Shown one piece after another: positions 23,631 to 29,822 of a DNA stretch of 29,822 nt. This stretch comes from an uncultured Trueperaceae bacterium (GTDB lineage: Bacteria > Deinococcota > Deinococci > Deinococcales > Trueperaceae). The stretch is from the NCBI GenBank assembly GCA_937907415.1, contig CALCHY010000115.1, positions 1 through 29,822 on the forward strand, read 5' to 3'. Made by a program: the position numbers and the translations under genes. Below the pieces are notes generated by a model. It had not been told where the DNA came from and searched no databases. It was given only the letters and a program-made list of their open reading frames with translations. How positions within the stretch are numbered: position 1 is the first letter of the stretch; every line of letters starts with the position of its first letter.

Positions 23631-24374
23631 GTGACGGGCGGCCCGATATTGGTGCTCAGCGCCACTCAAGGTGAGGTGGCGCCCCTCGAGACCGCCCTCA
23701 CGGACTTCGGGCACCTCGCCCATGACGGCGGCCCTAGCCACGGGGCGGCGCGCTGGTGGGAGCGGCGCAAGGGCCGCCTCGACGGCATGGAGATCGTGCT
23801 GGCGACTACCGGCGTTGGCAAGGTCAACGCGGCGGCGGCAACTGCGCTCGCCCTCAGCGCCGTGCGCCCGCGTTACCTCGTCCTCGTCGGCATCGGCGGC
23901 GCCTACCCTGGCGCTGGGCTCGAGATCGGCGACGTCGCGCTGGCGAACAGCGAGACGCAGGTAGACAGCGGTGTAGGGTACGGGCCCGCGTGGGAGGGCT
24001 TGGACGCCATCGGCTTCCCGCTCCTCGAAACCGACCCACCGAGCTACAACCGGCTGTGGTTCGACCAGCGCTTCGTCACGCGCCTCGGGCATGAGCTCGG
24101 CGTGGCGGTGGCGCCGTTCGCCACCAGCGACTCCGTAACGGCTGACGATGCGCACGCCAAGTGGCTCGCTCGGCGCCACGGCGTTGCCATCGAGTCGATG
24201 GAGGGTGGCGCCGTAGCGCAAGTCGCCCTAGCGTTCGGCGTACCGCTCGTGCAACTCCGCGGCGTGAGCAACGCCGTAGGCGTGCGCGATAAGACGCAGT
24301 GGCACGTCAAGACGGCGGTCACCAACGCCTGCGCGGTAGCTAAGCGCGCACTGCCCCTGTTGGCGGCTGCCTGA
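23631..24374 (+). CDS. mqnB: Futalosine hydrolase (menaquinone biosynthesis)
   Basis: A 247-aa nucleoside-phosphorylase-fold enzyme that splits futalosine into hypoxanthine and dehypoxanthine futalosine in the alternative menaquinone route. Motifs: VLSATQGEVAPLE (8-20), TTGVGKVNAAAA (59-70), LVGIGGAYPGAGLEIGDVALA (85-105), and VAIESMEGGAVAQVAL (185-200), followed by QLRGVSNAVG (208-217). The RGxSN ending distinguishes MqnB from MTA/SAH nucleosidases, which have a RxxSD motif. The start is a GTG 11 nt after the ftsY stop, with no good Shine-Dalgarno; upstream ATGs are out of frame. The other mqn genes are not in this window. It overlaps the next gene by one base. Confidence 0.88.
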   Translation: MTGGPILVLSATQGEVAPLETALTDFGHLAHDGGPSHGAARWWERRKGRLDGMEIVLATTGVGKVNAAAATALALSAVRPRYLVLVGIGGAYPGAGLEIGDVALANSETQVDSGVGYGPAWEGLDAIGFPLLETDPPSYNRLWFDQRFVTRLGHELGVAVAPFATSDSVTADDAHAKWLARRHGVAIESMEGGAVAQVALAFGVPLVQLRGVSNAVGVRDKTQWHVKTAVTNACAVAKRALPLLAAA

Positions 24375-24676
24375 TGGATTTCCTCGCAGCCGTGCCAGTG
24401 TGGGTCTACTTCGTCGTCATCCTCATCACTTACGTCGTCGTGCACATCCTCACCTTCGACCCACAGCGCCTCCTGCCAGAGCGGCGCGCCTTCTTCGGGC
24501 GCATGTCTTCGGCCGTGCTACTCCTCCTTGCGCTCGTCTTCTTCCAGCGCGAGGAGCCGCTCACGCTGCTTGTGGCGTTGGCGCTCGCCGGCGCGGGCGG
24601 CTATCTTAGTGGCCGGTCTACCCTGCCGCCGAAGCAAGCGAAAGCCAAGGGCAGAAGTAACAATGACCGTAGCTGA
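24374..24676 (+). CDS. Small membrane protein of unknown function
   Basis: A 100-aa protein I do not recognise. It has a hydrophobic N-terminal helix (about 4-27), a short charged stretch with DPQRLLPERRAFFGR, a second hydrophobic helix (about 43-58), then REEP and a third (about 62-80), and a basic, Lys/Arg/Ser-rich tail that would face the cytoplasm. Its ATG shares one base with the mqnB stop, and GC-rich codon use matches its neighbours, which supports a real gene. It ends just before the fba promoter, making it the last gene of the gltX-ftsY-mqnB run. Confidence 0.75.
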   Translation: MDFLAAVPVWVYFVVILITYVVVHILTFDPQRLLPERRAFFGRMSSAVLLLLALVFFQREEPLTLLVALALAGAGGYLSGRSTLPPKQAKAKGRSNNDRS

Positions 24677-24685
24677 CGGTATAAT
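24657..24685 (+). promoter_or_regulatory. Leaderless promoter of fba
   Basis: GTAACA (24657-24662) and a perfect TATAAT (24680-24685) are separated by 17 nt; the ATG follows after exactly 6 nt at 24692. The -35 box overlaps the end of the preceding gene. The distance rules out a Shine-Dalgarno in this transcript. Confidence 0.7.
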
Positions 24686-24691
24686 CCCGGC

Positions 24692-25615
24692 ATGGGACTA
24701 GTCACCGGCCTCGAGATACTCGCAGCCGCCCGCGCAGGTGGTTACGGCGTTGGCGCATTCAACACGAACGACCTGGAGATCACGCAAGCCATCATCGAGG
24801 CGGCAGAGGAGCTCAGGAGCCCCGTCATCGTGTCGCTATCCGAAGGGGCCCTCAAGTTCGGTGGTCCGGGCCTCGTCGAGATCGTGAAGTTCCTTGGCGG
24901 CGGCGCGAGCGTGCCCGTCGCCATTCACCTTGACCACGGCTCGAGCTACGCGTCGTGCCTGCGCGCCATCCGCTTGGGTTTCACCTCCGTGATGATCGAC
25001 ATGTCGCACTCCGACGAGGACGTGAACGTGGCGGAGACACGGCGGGTAGTCGAGGCGGCGCACGCCGTCGGCGTTACGGTCGAGGCCGAGATCGGGCGGC
25101 TTGGCGGCATCGAGGAACACGTGAACGTCAGCGCGGAAGACGCCACCCTCACGCACCCAGACGAGGCCGAGCGTTTCATGGCCGAGAGCGGCGCAGACTA
25201 CCTCGCCGTCGCCATCGGTACTTCGCACGGGGCGTTCAAGGGCAAGGGGCGGCCGTTCATCGACCACGCCCGCATCAGGGCCATCGCTGAGCTAGTCAAG
25301 CAACCGCTCGTCATGCACGGTGCCTCCGGAGTGCCAGCCGCTTTAGTCGCGCGCTTCAGGGCCACGGGCGGCGTGATGGCCGACGCTTCCGGTATCCACG
25401 AGGACGACGTGCGACAGGCCGTCACCGAGGGGATCGCCAAGATCAACACGGACACCGACTTGCGGCTCGCGTTCACGACCCGCGTGCGCGAGGTCCTCGG
25501 CGCCAAGGCCGAAGAGTTCGATCCACGCAAGATCCTCGGGCCGGCGCGCGAAGAGATGAAGGCCGTTGTGGCCGAACGCATGCGCGTCTTCGGGTCGGCA
25601 GGCAAAGCTAGCTAA
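24692..25615 (+). CDS. fba: Class II fructose-bisphosphate aldolase
   Basis: A 307-aa zinc-dependent aldolase that joins or splits fructose 1,6-bisphosphate in glycolysis and gluconeogenesis. Motifs: GYGVGAFNTNDLEITQAII (17-35), VAIHLDHGSS (76-85) with catalytic Asp81 and zinc ligand His82, MIDMSHSDEDVN, VEAEIGRLGG, AVAIGTSHGAFKG with a zinc His, PLVMHGASG with another zinc His, and GIAKINTDTDLRLAFT in the phosphate-binding region. The length is that of the shorter class II branch (Fba/GatY/KbaY-like) rather than the 359-aa E. coli FbaA. Tagatose-bisphosphate aldolase is therefore an alternative, but no galactitol or tagatose genes are nearby. Start fixed by the adjacent TATAAT. Confidence 0.93.
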   Translation: MGLVTGLEILAAARAGGYGVGAFNTNDLEITQAIIEAAEELRSPVIVSLSEGALKFGGPGLVEIVKFLGGGASVPVAIHLDHGSSYASCLRAIRLGFTSVMIDMSHSDEDVNVAETRRVVEAAHAVGVTVEAEIGRLGGIEEHVNVSAEDATLTHPDEAERFMAESGADYLAVAIGTSHGAFKGKGRPFIDHARIRAIAELVKQPLVMHGASGVPAALVARFRATGGVMADASGIHEDDVRQAVTEGIAKINTDTDLRLAFTTRVREVLGAKAEEFDPRKILGPAREEMKAVVAERMRVFGSAGKAS

Positions 25616-25651
25616 CAGTTGTGGCGATGCGCGCCGTGGCACGCCGCGGCC

Positions 25652-27232
25652 TCAACCCTTGGCGCCCTCGTCGTCACGCGCTGGCGCCACGACCACCGTC
25701 CGGTGGTGCGCGAAGTTGACCGCCCCTGGCGCCCCACCCTTTGGGCGCCAGACGTTCTTGCGTTCCGTGTAGTCGACCGCCACGCGGTCCTCGCGCCGCG
25801 CCTCGGAATGACCAGCCGCCAGGCGGGCGGCGAAGAGCACCGTGTCGAACGGCACGTCCTTCCCGCCAGAACGCACCACAACGTGTGAACCGCGGTAACC
25901 CTGCGCGTGCAGCCACAGATCGCGGCTACGAGCGACCTGGAACGTGACCTTGTCGTTGTCGCGGGCGTTGCGGCCCACGACGACCTCGAAGCCGTGAGGG
26001 CCCTTGAACCTGATGCCCGGTACGGCAGCGCGCGCGCCTGCCTTCTCTGACTCCTTGGTTGCGGCCTGCAGCCGGGCGGCAACGGCTGTGGCTGGCAGCT
26101 CAGCCACACCTGCCAGGTCGCTCTCCGCGGCGGCAACGGCGGCCGTGAGTTCTGGCACTAGGTCGGTCGCGCGCTTCGCCCTGGCCACGCGCCTGCGTGC
26201 TTGGTCGTAACGCGCGGCCGCGTTGCCTGCTGCGTCTAGCCGCGGGTCCAACACCACGTCGACTGGTGCGCCATCGAAACCGACCAGCGTCACGCGCGCA
26301 GCGCCGCTAGGCACGCTAGCCGCGCTGGCCAACAGCAGGTCGGCGCTGGCGCGCAGGTCGTCGACCCCGGCGGTGGCCGTCACGGCCGCGCGCGCGTCGG
26401 CGAGTTTGCGCCGCGCCAACGCTAGTTCCTTCTCGAGTACGCGCGTCAGCTGGTCGCGGGCGTGCGCCTGGCGTTCGTCACGCGCGGCGCTCATGGGATC
26501 GGCCTTTCCGCCCCAGCGCTCCATGAACGCGGCGGGGCGCGCGGCGAACTCCGCCACGAGCTTCGTTGCTGCCGTCAAGGCGTCACCAGCGAGGGGCACG
26601 CTAGTGTCGGCTCCCTCTGCTGCTAGCGCCGCGGCCAACGCCACAGCAGCTTCGGGCCCGACGCCGTCGATCACGCTCGCTACCTGGCCGATGCGCTTGC
26701 CGGCCAACGTCGCCGCGATGTCGGAGGCAGTCGCCAGGACGGGATCGAGCTTGCTGTATGGCGGTGGCGGGCGATAGGCGATGCCGACGCGCAGCTCGCG
26801 GTAGCGGTTGCGCTCGGCCAGCACTTGGCGTTCGACTCCGATGATGTGGCCGTCCTCCACCAGGACGAGGTTGGCGTTACGGCCGGTGAGCTCAACGACG
26901 AGCTCGACGCCTGGCACAGGCACGAAGCCCTTCGAGGGCCCGAACGTGAGGGTGAACACGCGGTCGCGCGCCGCCTGCTCGACCGCCACTAGCGGACCGA
27001 CTGCCCGGGCAGCTAGCTGTTGCTGCAGCGGTGTGCGGGGCCGGCTCTGCTCGGGTGCCCCTTCGCGCATGGCGACGAACGGCCGCGGCGGCCGACTGCC
27101 GAGCCACAACGACCCACCACCGGCGAGGGGCAGCACCGCCGTGCGGTCGTCAGGGAAACGCCACGCGAGGCGCTCGGCCGGCAGGAGCGGCCTAAGCGCG
27201 CGCAACTGCTCGGCGATGAGTAGTCCTTCCAT
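25652..27232 (-). CDS. NFACT-family protein, RqcH-like ribosome quality control factor
   Basis: A 526-aa NFACT protein related to RqcH/Rqc2 (and to streptococcal FbpA). RqcH binds stalled 50S-peptidyl-tRNA complexes and directs alanine tailing for degradation. The NFACT-N domain occupies about 1-200, with ARDRVFTLTF carrying an Asp90-Arg91 pair at the position of the residues essential in B. subtilis RqcH, and ELTGRNANLVLVEDG. A helix-hairpin-helix region (GQVASVIDGVGPEAA) and a coiled coil (about 260-400) follow. NFACT-R begins near 437: RDLWLHAQGYRGSHVVVR, ending NVWRPKGGAPGAVNF. It is a little shorter than B. subtilis RqcH. GGAGG lies 10 nt before the ATG, and the gene may be read with the upstream TPR gene. 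Confidence 0.87.
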   Translation of the reverse strand: MEGLLIAEQLRALRPLLPAERLAWRFPDDRTAVLPLAGGGSLWLGSRPPRPFVAMREGAPEQSRPRTPLQQQLAARAVGPLVAVEQAARDRVFTLTFGPSKGFVPVPGVELVVELTGRNANLVLVEDGHIIGVERQVLAERNRYRELRVGIAYRPPPPYSKLDPVLATASDIAATLAGKRIGQVASVIDGVGPEAAVALAAALAAEGADTSVPLAGDALTAATKLVAEFAARPAAFMERWGGKADPMSAARDERQAHARDQLTRVLEKELALARRKLADARAAVTATAGVDDLRASADLLLASAASVPSGAARVTLVGFDGAPVDVVLDPRLDAAGNAAARYDQARRRVARAKRATDLVPELTAAVAAAESDLAGVAELPATAVAARLQAATKESEKAGARAAVPGIRFKGPHGFEVVVGRNARDNDKVTFQVARSRDLWLHAQGYRGSHVVVRSGGKDVPFDTVLFAARLAAGHSEARREDRVAVDYTERKNVWRPKGGAPGAVNFAHHRTVVVAPARDDEGAKG

Positions 27233-27261
27233 CAGCCGTTAGCCTCCGCAACCATCTTTGG

Positions 27262-28695
27262 TCAGTTGAGCACGCGCTCGAAGCCACCCAACAGGCCCTT
27301 GGCGTCATCGACGTACTGCTTGAGGGGCAGGTACCACTCGCTGCCGACGTCGGTGTGCTCGAGGGCCGCTCGCGCATGCACCAGCACGCGGGCAGCGTAC
27401 TCCTCGCCCATCTGCGAGTAGACGTCCGCGAGCATCTGCTGCGCCGCCACCCAGAACGGATCGCCCGTCTGGCTGGCGCTCAGCGCCTGCTCGTACCAGG
27501 CGGCGGCGTCCTCGAGGCGGTAATACTCGAAAGCCACGCTGCCCAAGGTGATGCAGGCGGGTGCCGTGGCCCCCAACTCGAGCGCCTCCTGGGCGAGGGC
27601 GTGGGCGGAGTCGAGTTCACCGCGGCGCAACCGCACGTCCGCGAGGTCAGCAAGAGCGTCGCCGCGGTGCGAGTATGACGGGTCAGTCACGACCTCGCCG
27701 AGGAGGGCCTCGGCTTCCGTCAGGCGGTCGCACTCGATGAGGGCGTACGCCGCCTCGTGCTGGGTGAAGGCGCGGTGCTCGGCAGGCACGCTCGCTAACG
27801 CCTTATCGAACGCCGTGGTCGCCTCCGCAGAGCGCCCGGCCGCCGTTAGCGCCTGCGCCGTTGCGAACGCAACGCTGTAAGTCGGGCCGCCCAACTCGTC
27901 GTCGATCAGGGCTGCCTCTCGCAGGTACTCGAGGGCGAGATTGGGGTTGTCGAGGTCGAGATGCGCGCGGCCCTGGAGGTAGCGGTGCACGGCCCGCTCC
28001 TGTGGCGGCATGAGTTCGTCGTCGATGGCGGCGAGCTGCTCGAGGGCCTCTTCCGTTCTGAAGAGCTCGACGAGCGCGCCGGCTAGGCTGAGCCGCTCGG
28101 CGTCACGCTCGAGTTCTGGCGCCTGCGCTACTGAGGCCGTGAACGCGGCGGCGGCCTCTTCCCACTCGCCGAGCACTTCGCTGCACTGACCTATTAGCGA
28201 CCAGCGCCGCCACTCGAGGTACGCGGGTAGCACGGCGTCGTCTAGCGCGCTGAGCCGCCGCGCGGCGCTCTTGGCCGCGTCCACGGCGAAGAGCGCGGCG
28301 GCCGCATGGTAGGAGGCCGTCGCGTCGAACTGTGGAGCGCCTTCCAGCTCGGATGGCCTTTCTGGCACCTCGCGCAGGCCGCGCTTGACGTCGCTGAGGG
28401 GCGCGCCGCGGTAGGCGGCGAACTCCCAGAAGAGCGCGCGGTAGAGGGGCCGCGATGCGAGTTTCGGATCGGCGCCGACGGCGTTGCGCAGTGCGGGTTG
28501 GCCGTTCTCGAGGCCCTCGTCGCCGTAGAGCGCATAGACGGCAGCCAGCTGCAGCCACGCGAGCCCGTTTACGGCCTTGTCGGGGCCGCGTTTGACTGCG
28601 TTCTCGAGGACCGCGAAGGCGACGTCATACTGCCCCTTGGCGAGCGCCTCCTGAGCAGAACTAAGGTCTGGCGCGCGTTGACGCCTGAAAAGCAT
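27262..28695 (-). CDS. TPR-repeat protein of unknown function
   Basis: A 477-aa helical-repeat protein with no signal peptide or membrane segment. Repeating pairs of Ala/Leu-rich helices with TPR-like spacing run over most of its length, for example AQEALAKGQYDVAFAVLENAVKRGP written in part as AKGQYDVAFAVLENAV, LAWLQLAAVYALYGDE, YLQGRAHLDLDNPNLALEYL, and AQEALELGATAPACITLGS. Such proteins are scaffolds, and no enzymatic motif is visible. I chose the ATG at 28695 (MLFRRQRAPDL), because a -10-like TAGCCT lies five nt upstream; an in-frame GTG at 28710 would add five residues. It precedes the NFACT gene by 29 nt and could share its transcript. Confidence 0.82.
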   Translation of the reverse strand: MLFRRQRAPDLSSAQEALAKGQYDVAFAVLENAVKRGPDKAVNGLAWLQLAAVYALYGDEGLENGQPALRNAVGADPKLASRPLYRALFWEFAAYRGAPLSDVKRGLREVPERPSELEGAPQFDATASYHAAAALFAVDAAKSAARRLSALDDAVLPAYLEWRRWSLIGQCSEVLGEWEEAAAAFTASVAQAPELERDAERLSLAGALVELFRTEEALEQLAAIDDELMPPQERAVHRYLQGRAHLDLDNPNLALEYLREAALIDDELGGPTYSVAFATAQALTAAGRSAEATTAFDKALASVPAEHRAFTQHEAAYALIECDRLTEAEALLGEVVTDPSYSHRGDALADLADVRLRRGELDSAHALAQEALELGATAPACITLGSVAFEYYRLEDAAAWYEQALSASQTGDPFWVAAQQMLADVYSQMGEEYAARVLVHARAALEHTDVGSEWYLPLKQYVDDAKGLLGGFERVLN

Positions 28696-28700
28696 GCGCA

Positions 28701-28706
28701 AGGCTA
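28701..28706 (-). promoter_or_regulatory. Possible leaderless -10 box TAGCCT for the TPR gene
   Basis: On the minus strand TAGCCT (28706-28701) is followed by 5 nt and the ATG at 28695. No -35 box and no Shine-Dalgarno are evident. Weaker than the fba and SDR examples. Confidence 0.3.
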
Positions 28707-28745
28707 CCACGAGCTACCGTCCTGGACGCGAACGTTGCCACATCT

Positions 28746-28763
28746 GCGCGGCGATGGCCGCGC
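28746..28763 (-). terminator. Hairpin after the PIG-L deacetylase gene
   Basis: GCGCGGC (28746-28752) and GCCGCGC (28757-28763) form a 7-bp GC-only stem with a GATG loop directly after the minus-strand stop. No T-tract follows, so it may only weakly terminate. Confidence 0.35.
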
Positions 28764-29519
28764 TCAGAGGAGCTCGACCACCGTCATGCCCACGCCAGCC
28801 GCGACCGGCGGGTAGGCGCGGTGGAAGGTCTCGTCGAGGAGGCGCGCCGCGTGCTGGCGCATGAAGCCGAGCACGGATAGCGCTTGGGTCTCATGGCAGG
28901 CCATGGCCGAGAGCTTCGTTACGAGCTCCGCGCCGGCGGCTGCCGTGTGGGTCGGCGCCAGGTAACGCGCGTGCATCTCGCTCTCTTCTAGGAAGCCGGG
29001 ACGCTGCGGACCGACGAACGGCGTGGCGCTCGCGAAGTAGTAGAGGCGCTCTGGCTTGGTGCTGGCCTTGGCGAAGGCCTCGAGCACGATGGCGTTCGTG
29101 AAGCAGTGGTCAGGGTGTCCGTTAGCCCCGTTGGGCGGGAAGGTTAGCACCGCGCGTGGGCGAGTGCGGTCGAAGGCGTCAAGCACCGCGGCAAGCACCG
29201 CGGCGTGGTCGGCCGCAACGAGGCCTGGATGCTCCGGCATGCCCCGGTTGGCGTCCGGCACGTAATCTTGGTAGTCGAGGATCGTGATGTCCTGCACGCC
29301 AAGCGTGGCCAGCGCGGCACGCAGTTCGCCCTCGCGCCTGTCAGCCAAGCCGGCGCGGGTGGTGAGGCCAAGCGTCAATCCGGCGGCTCCACGCGTGAGG
29401 GTGAGAGTGGCGGCCTTGCCACGCGCCGCGGTGCGCGCCAACATCGCGCCCGAACCGAACACCTCGTCATCTGGGTGAGGCACCACTAGCAGTAGGTCGG
29501 TCAAGAAGTCGGAGGTCAT
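28764..29519 (-). CDS. PIG-L family zinc deacetylase
   Basis: A 251-aa LmbE/PIG-L enzyme, a zinc-dependent deacetylase of N-acetylglucosaminyl-type substrates. The N-terminal PHPDDE (14-19) provides the zinc His and the catalytic Asp, and GHPDH (134-138) supplies a further zinc His. An RREGELRAAL segment follows as in the family. BshB (bacillithiol synthesis) is one family member and bacillithiol occurs in Deinococcus, but no bshA or bshC is in the window, so a role in lipid-linked sugar or other N-acetyl sugar chemistry is equally possible. The ATG at 29519 stands 6 nt after a -10-like TAGGCT. Single gene, divergent from the SulP transporter. Confidence 0.88.
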   Translation of the reverse strand: MTSDFLTDLLLVVPHPDDEVFGSGAMLARTAARGKAATLTLTRGAAGLTLGLTTRAGLADRREGELRAALATLGVQDITILDYQDYVPDANRGMPEHPGLVAADHAAVLAAVLDAFDRTRPRAVLTFPPNGANGHPDHCFTNAIVLEAFAKASTKPERLYYFASATPFVGPQRPGFLEESEMHARYLAPTHTAAAGAELVTKLSAMACHETQALSVLGFMRQHAARLLDETFHRAYPPVAAGVGMTVVELL

Positions 29520-29525
29520 CTCGCC

Positions 29526-29531
29526 AGCCTA
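29526..29531 (-). promoter_or_regulatory. Leaderless-type -10 box TAGGCT for the PIG-L gene
   Basis: On the minus strand TAGGCT (29531-29526) is followed by exactly 6 nt and the ATG at 29519, the spacing also found at rpe, the SDR-like gene and fba. The -35 region is weak. Confidence 0.45.
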
Positions 29532-29566
29532 CCGTCAGGCGCCGTACTTGTGGGCGCAGAAGGGCC

Positions 29567-29595
29567 TTGTAAGCCGAGGCGTAACGGTTCATCAT
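29567..29595 (+). promoter_or_regulatory. Promoter of the SulP transporter gene
   Basis: TTGTAA (29567-29572) and CATCAT (29590-29595) are separated by 17 nt, each matching four of six consensus bases. Transcription would start near 29602, leaving a leader of about 54 nt that contains the Shine-Dalgarno AAGGGAG (29641-29647). Confidence 0.45.
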
Positions 29596-29655
29596 TCAGG
29601 TTGGGATCCCTGGCCACGTTAGGCCACTGCCGATCTTTAGAAGGGAGCGCCACGG

Positions 29656-29822
29656 GTGCTCGATCAATCGCCCCGCTCTAGCGGGTCGCTCACGCGTGTT
29701 CTCAAGTTCTTACCGAAGGCCTCTGATTATCGCCCCAAGTACTTCCGCGTCGACGTTCTCGCCGGCGTAACGGTCGCGTTCGTCGCGCTGCCGCTGGCGC
29801 TTGGTTTCGGCGTCACCGCCGG
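29656..29822 (+). CDS. SulP-family inorganic anion transporter, N-terminal fragment cut by the window edge
   Basis: An open frame from GTG at 29656 runs off the window (55 codons visible). AAGGGAG lies eight nt upstream of the GTG. After about 33 polar residues ending DYRPKYFRVD comes VLAGVTVAFVALPLALGFG, the first transmembrane helix typical of SulP sulfate/bicarbonate permeases (consensus D-LAG-TVA-VALP-ALAFG). The protein should continue for roughly 500 residues with a possible C-terminal STAS domain. Sulfate, bicarbonate or another anion cannot be told apart from this fragment. Confidence 0.75.
   Translation, partial: MLDQSPRSSGSLTRVLKFLPKASDYRPKYFRVDVLAGVTVAFVALPLALGFGVTA

Noticed and set aside
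25616..25651. Terminator between convergent fba and the NFACT gene
   Set aside because: The GC-rich gap forms only short 4-5 bp stems with no T-tract, too weak to call.
1..29822. CRISPR arrays, insertion sequences, prophage or toxin-antitoxin genes
   Set aside because: I saw no regularly spaced direct repeats, no transposase or integrase motifs, and no terminal inverted repeats. The base composition and codon style look uniform throughout.

Overview
This is a gene-dense, GC-rich bacterial chromosome segment with almost entirely housekeeping content. It probably comes from the phylum Deinococcota (Deinococcus-Thermus); a lineage near Truepera is my guess, not something the sequence proves. 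Reasons: a NurA-HerA pair beside SbcD-SbcC, a futalosine-route menaquinone gene (mqnB), a bactofilin, and at least six genes in which a -10 box (TANNNT) ends only 5-7 nt before the start codon. That last layout predicts leaderless mRNAs, which are known to be abundant in Deinococcus. No insertion sequence, phage gene, CRISPR array or toxin system was seen.

Layout. 1-352: two tandem tRNA-Gln genes (CTG and TTG anticodons) with promoter and terminator. 354-2078 (minus): 3-hydroxybutyryl-CoA dehydrogenase and an RsmJ-like 16S rRNA methyltransferase, overlapping by 4 nt. 2180-3722 (plus): a class III (GABA-type) aminotransferase behind a structured leader of about 160 nt, ending at a 15-bp hairpin shared with a convergent two-domain rhodanese. 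4704-5411 (plus): ribulose-phosphate 3-epimerase. 5427-7251 (minus): accD-accA, the carboxyltransferase half of acetyl-CoA carboxylase. 7434-9549: a bactofilin (minus) divergent from an apparently inactive SDR-fold protein with a long acidic tail (plus), followed by nrdR.

9577-19065 (minus) is the most interesting block: a penicillin-acylase-family hydrolase, then nurA, herA, sbcD and sbcC. The acylase, nurA and herA overlap by 1 and 4 nt; sbcD and sbcC overlap by 4 nt and have their own apparent leaderless promoter. NurA/HerA (end-resection nuclease plus hexameric translocase) and SbcC/SbcD (Rad50/Mre11-like) are the two machines that process double-strand breaks. HerA carries a non-canonical P-loop.

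19192-25615 (plus): rplM-rpsI (ribosomal proteins L13 and S9) with terminator, uppP (cell-wall lipid carrier recycling), then gltX-ftsY-mqnB-small membrane protein in overlapping or close order, then class II fructose-bisphosphate aldolase with a textbook TATAAT six bases before its ATG. 25652-29531 (minus): an NFACT/RqcH-family ribosome-rescue protein, a TPR protein and a PIG-L family deacetylase. The window ends inside a SulP-family anion transporter (plus, from 29656).

No intergenic gap exceeds 300 nt. The longest is 2066-2352, which holds two promoters and the structured leader of the aminotransferase. I found no clearly new multi-gene system. The best leads are the acylase-nurA-herA coupling, the inactive SDR with its acidic tail, the HerA P-loop, the structured leader, and the recurrent leaderless start architecture.
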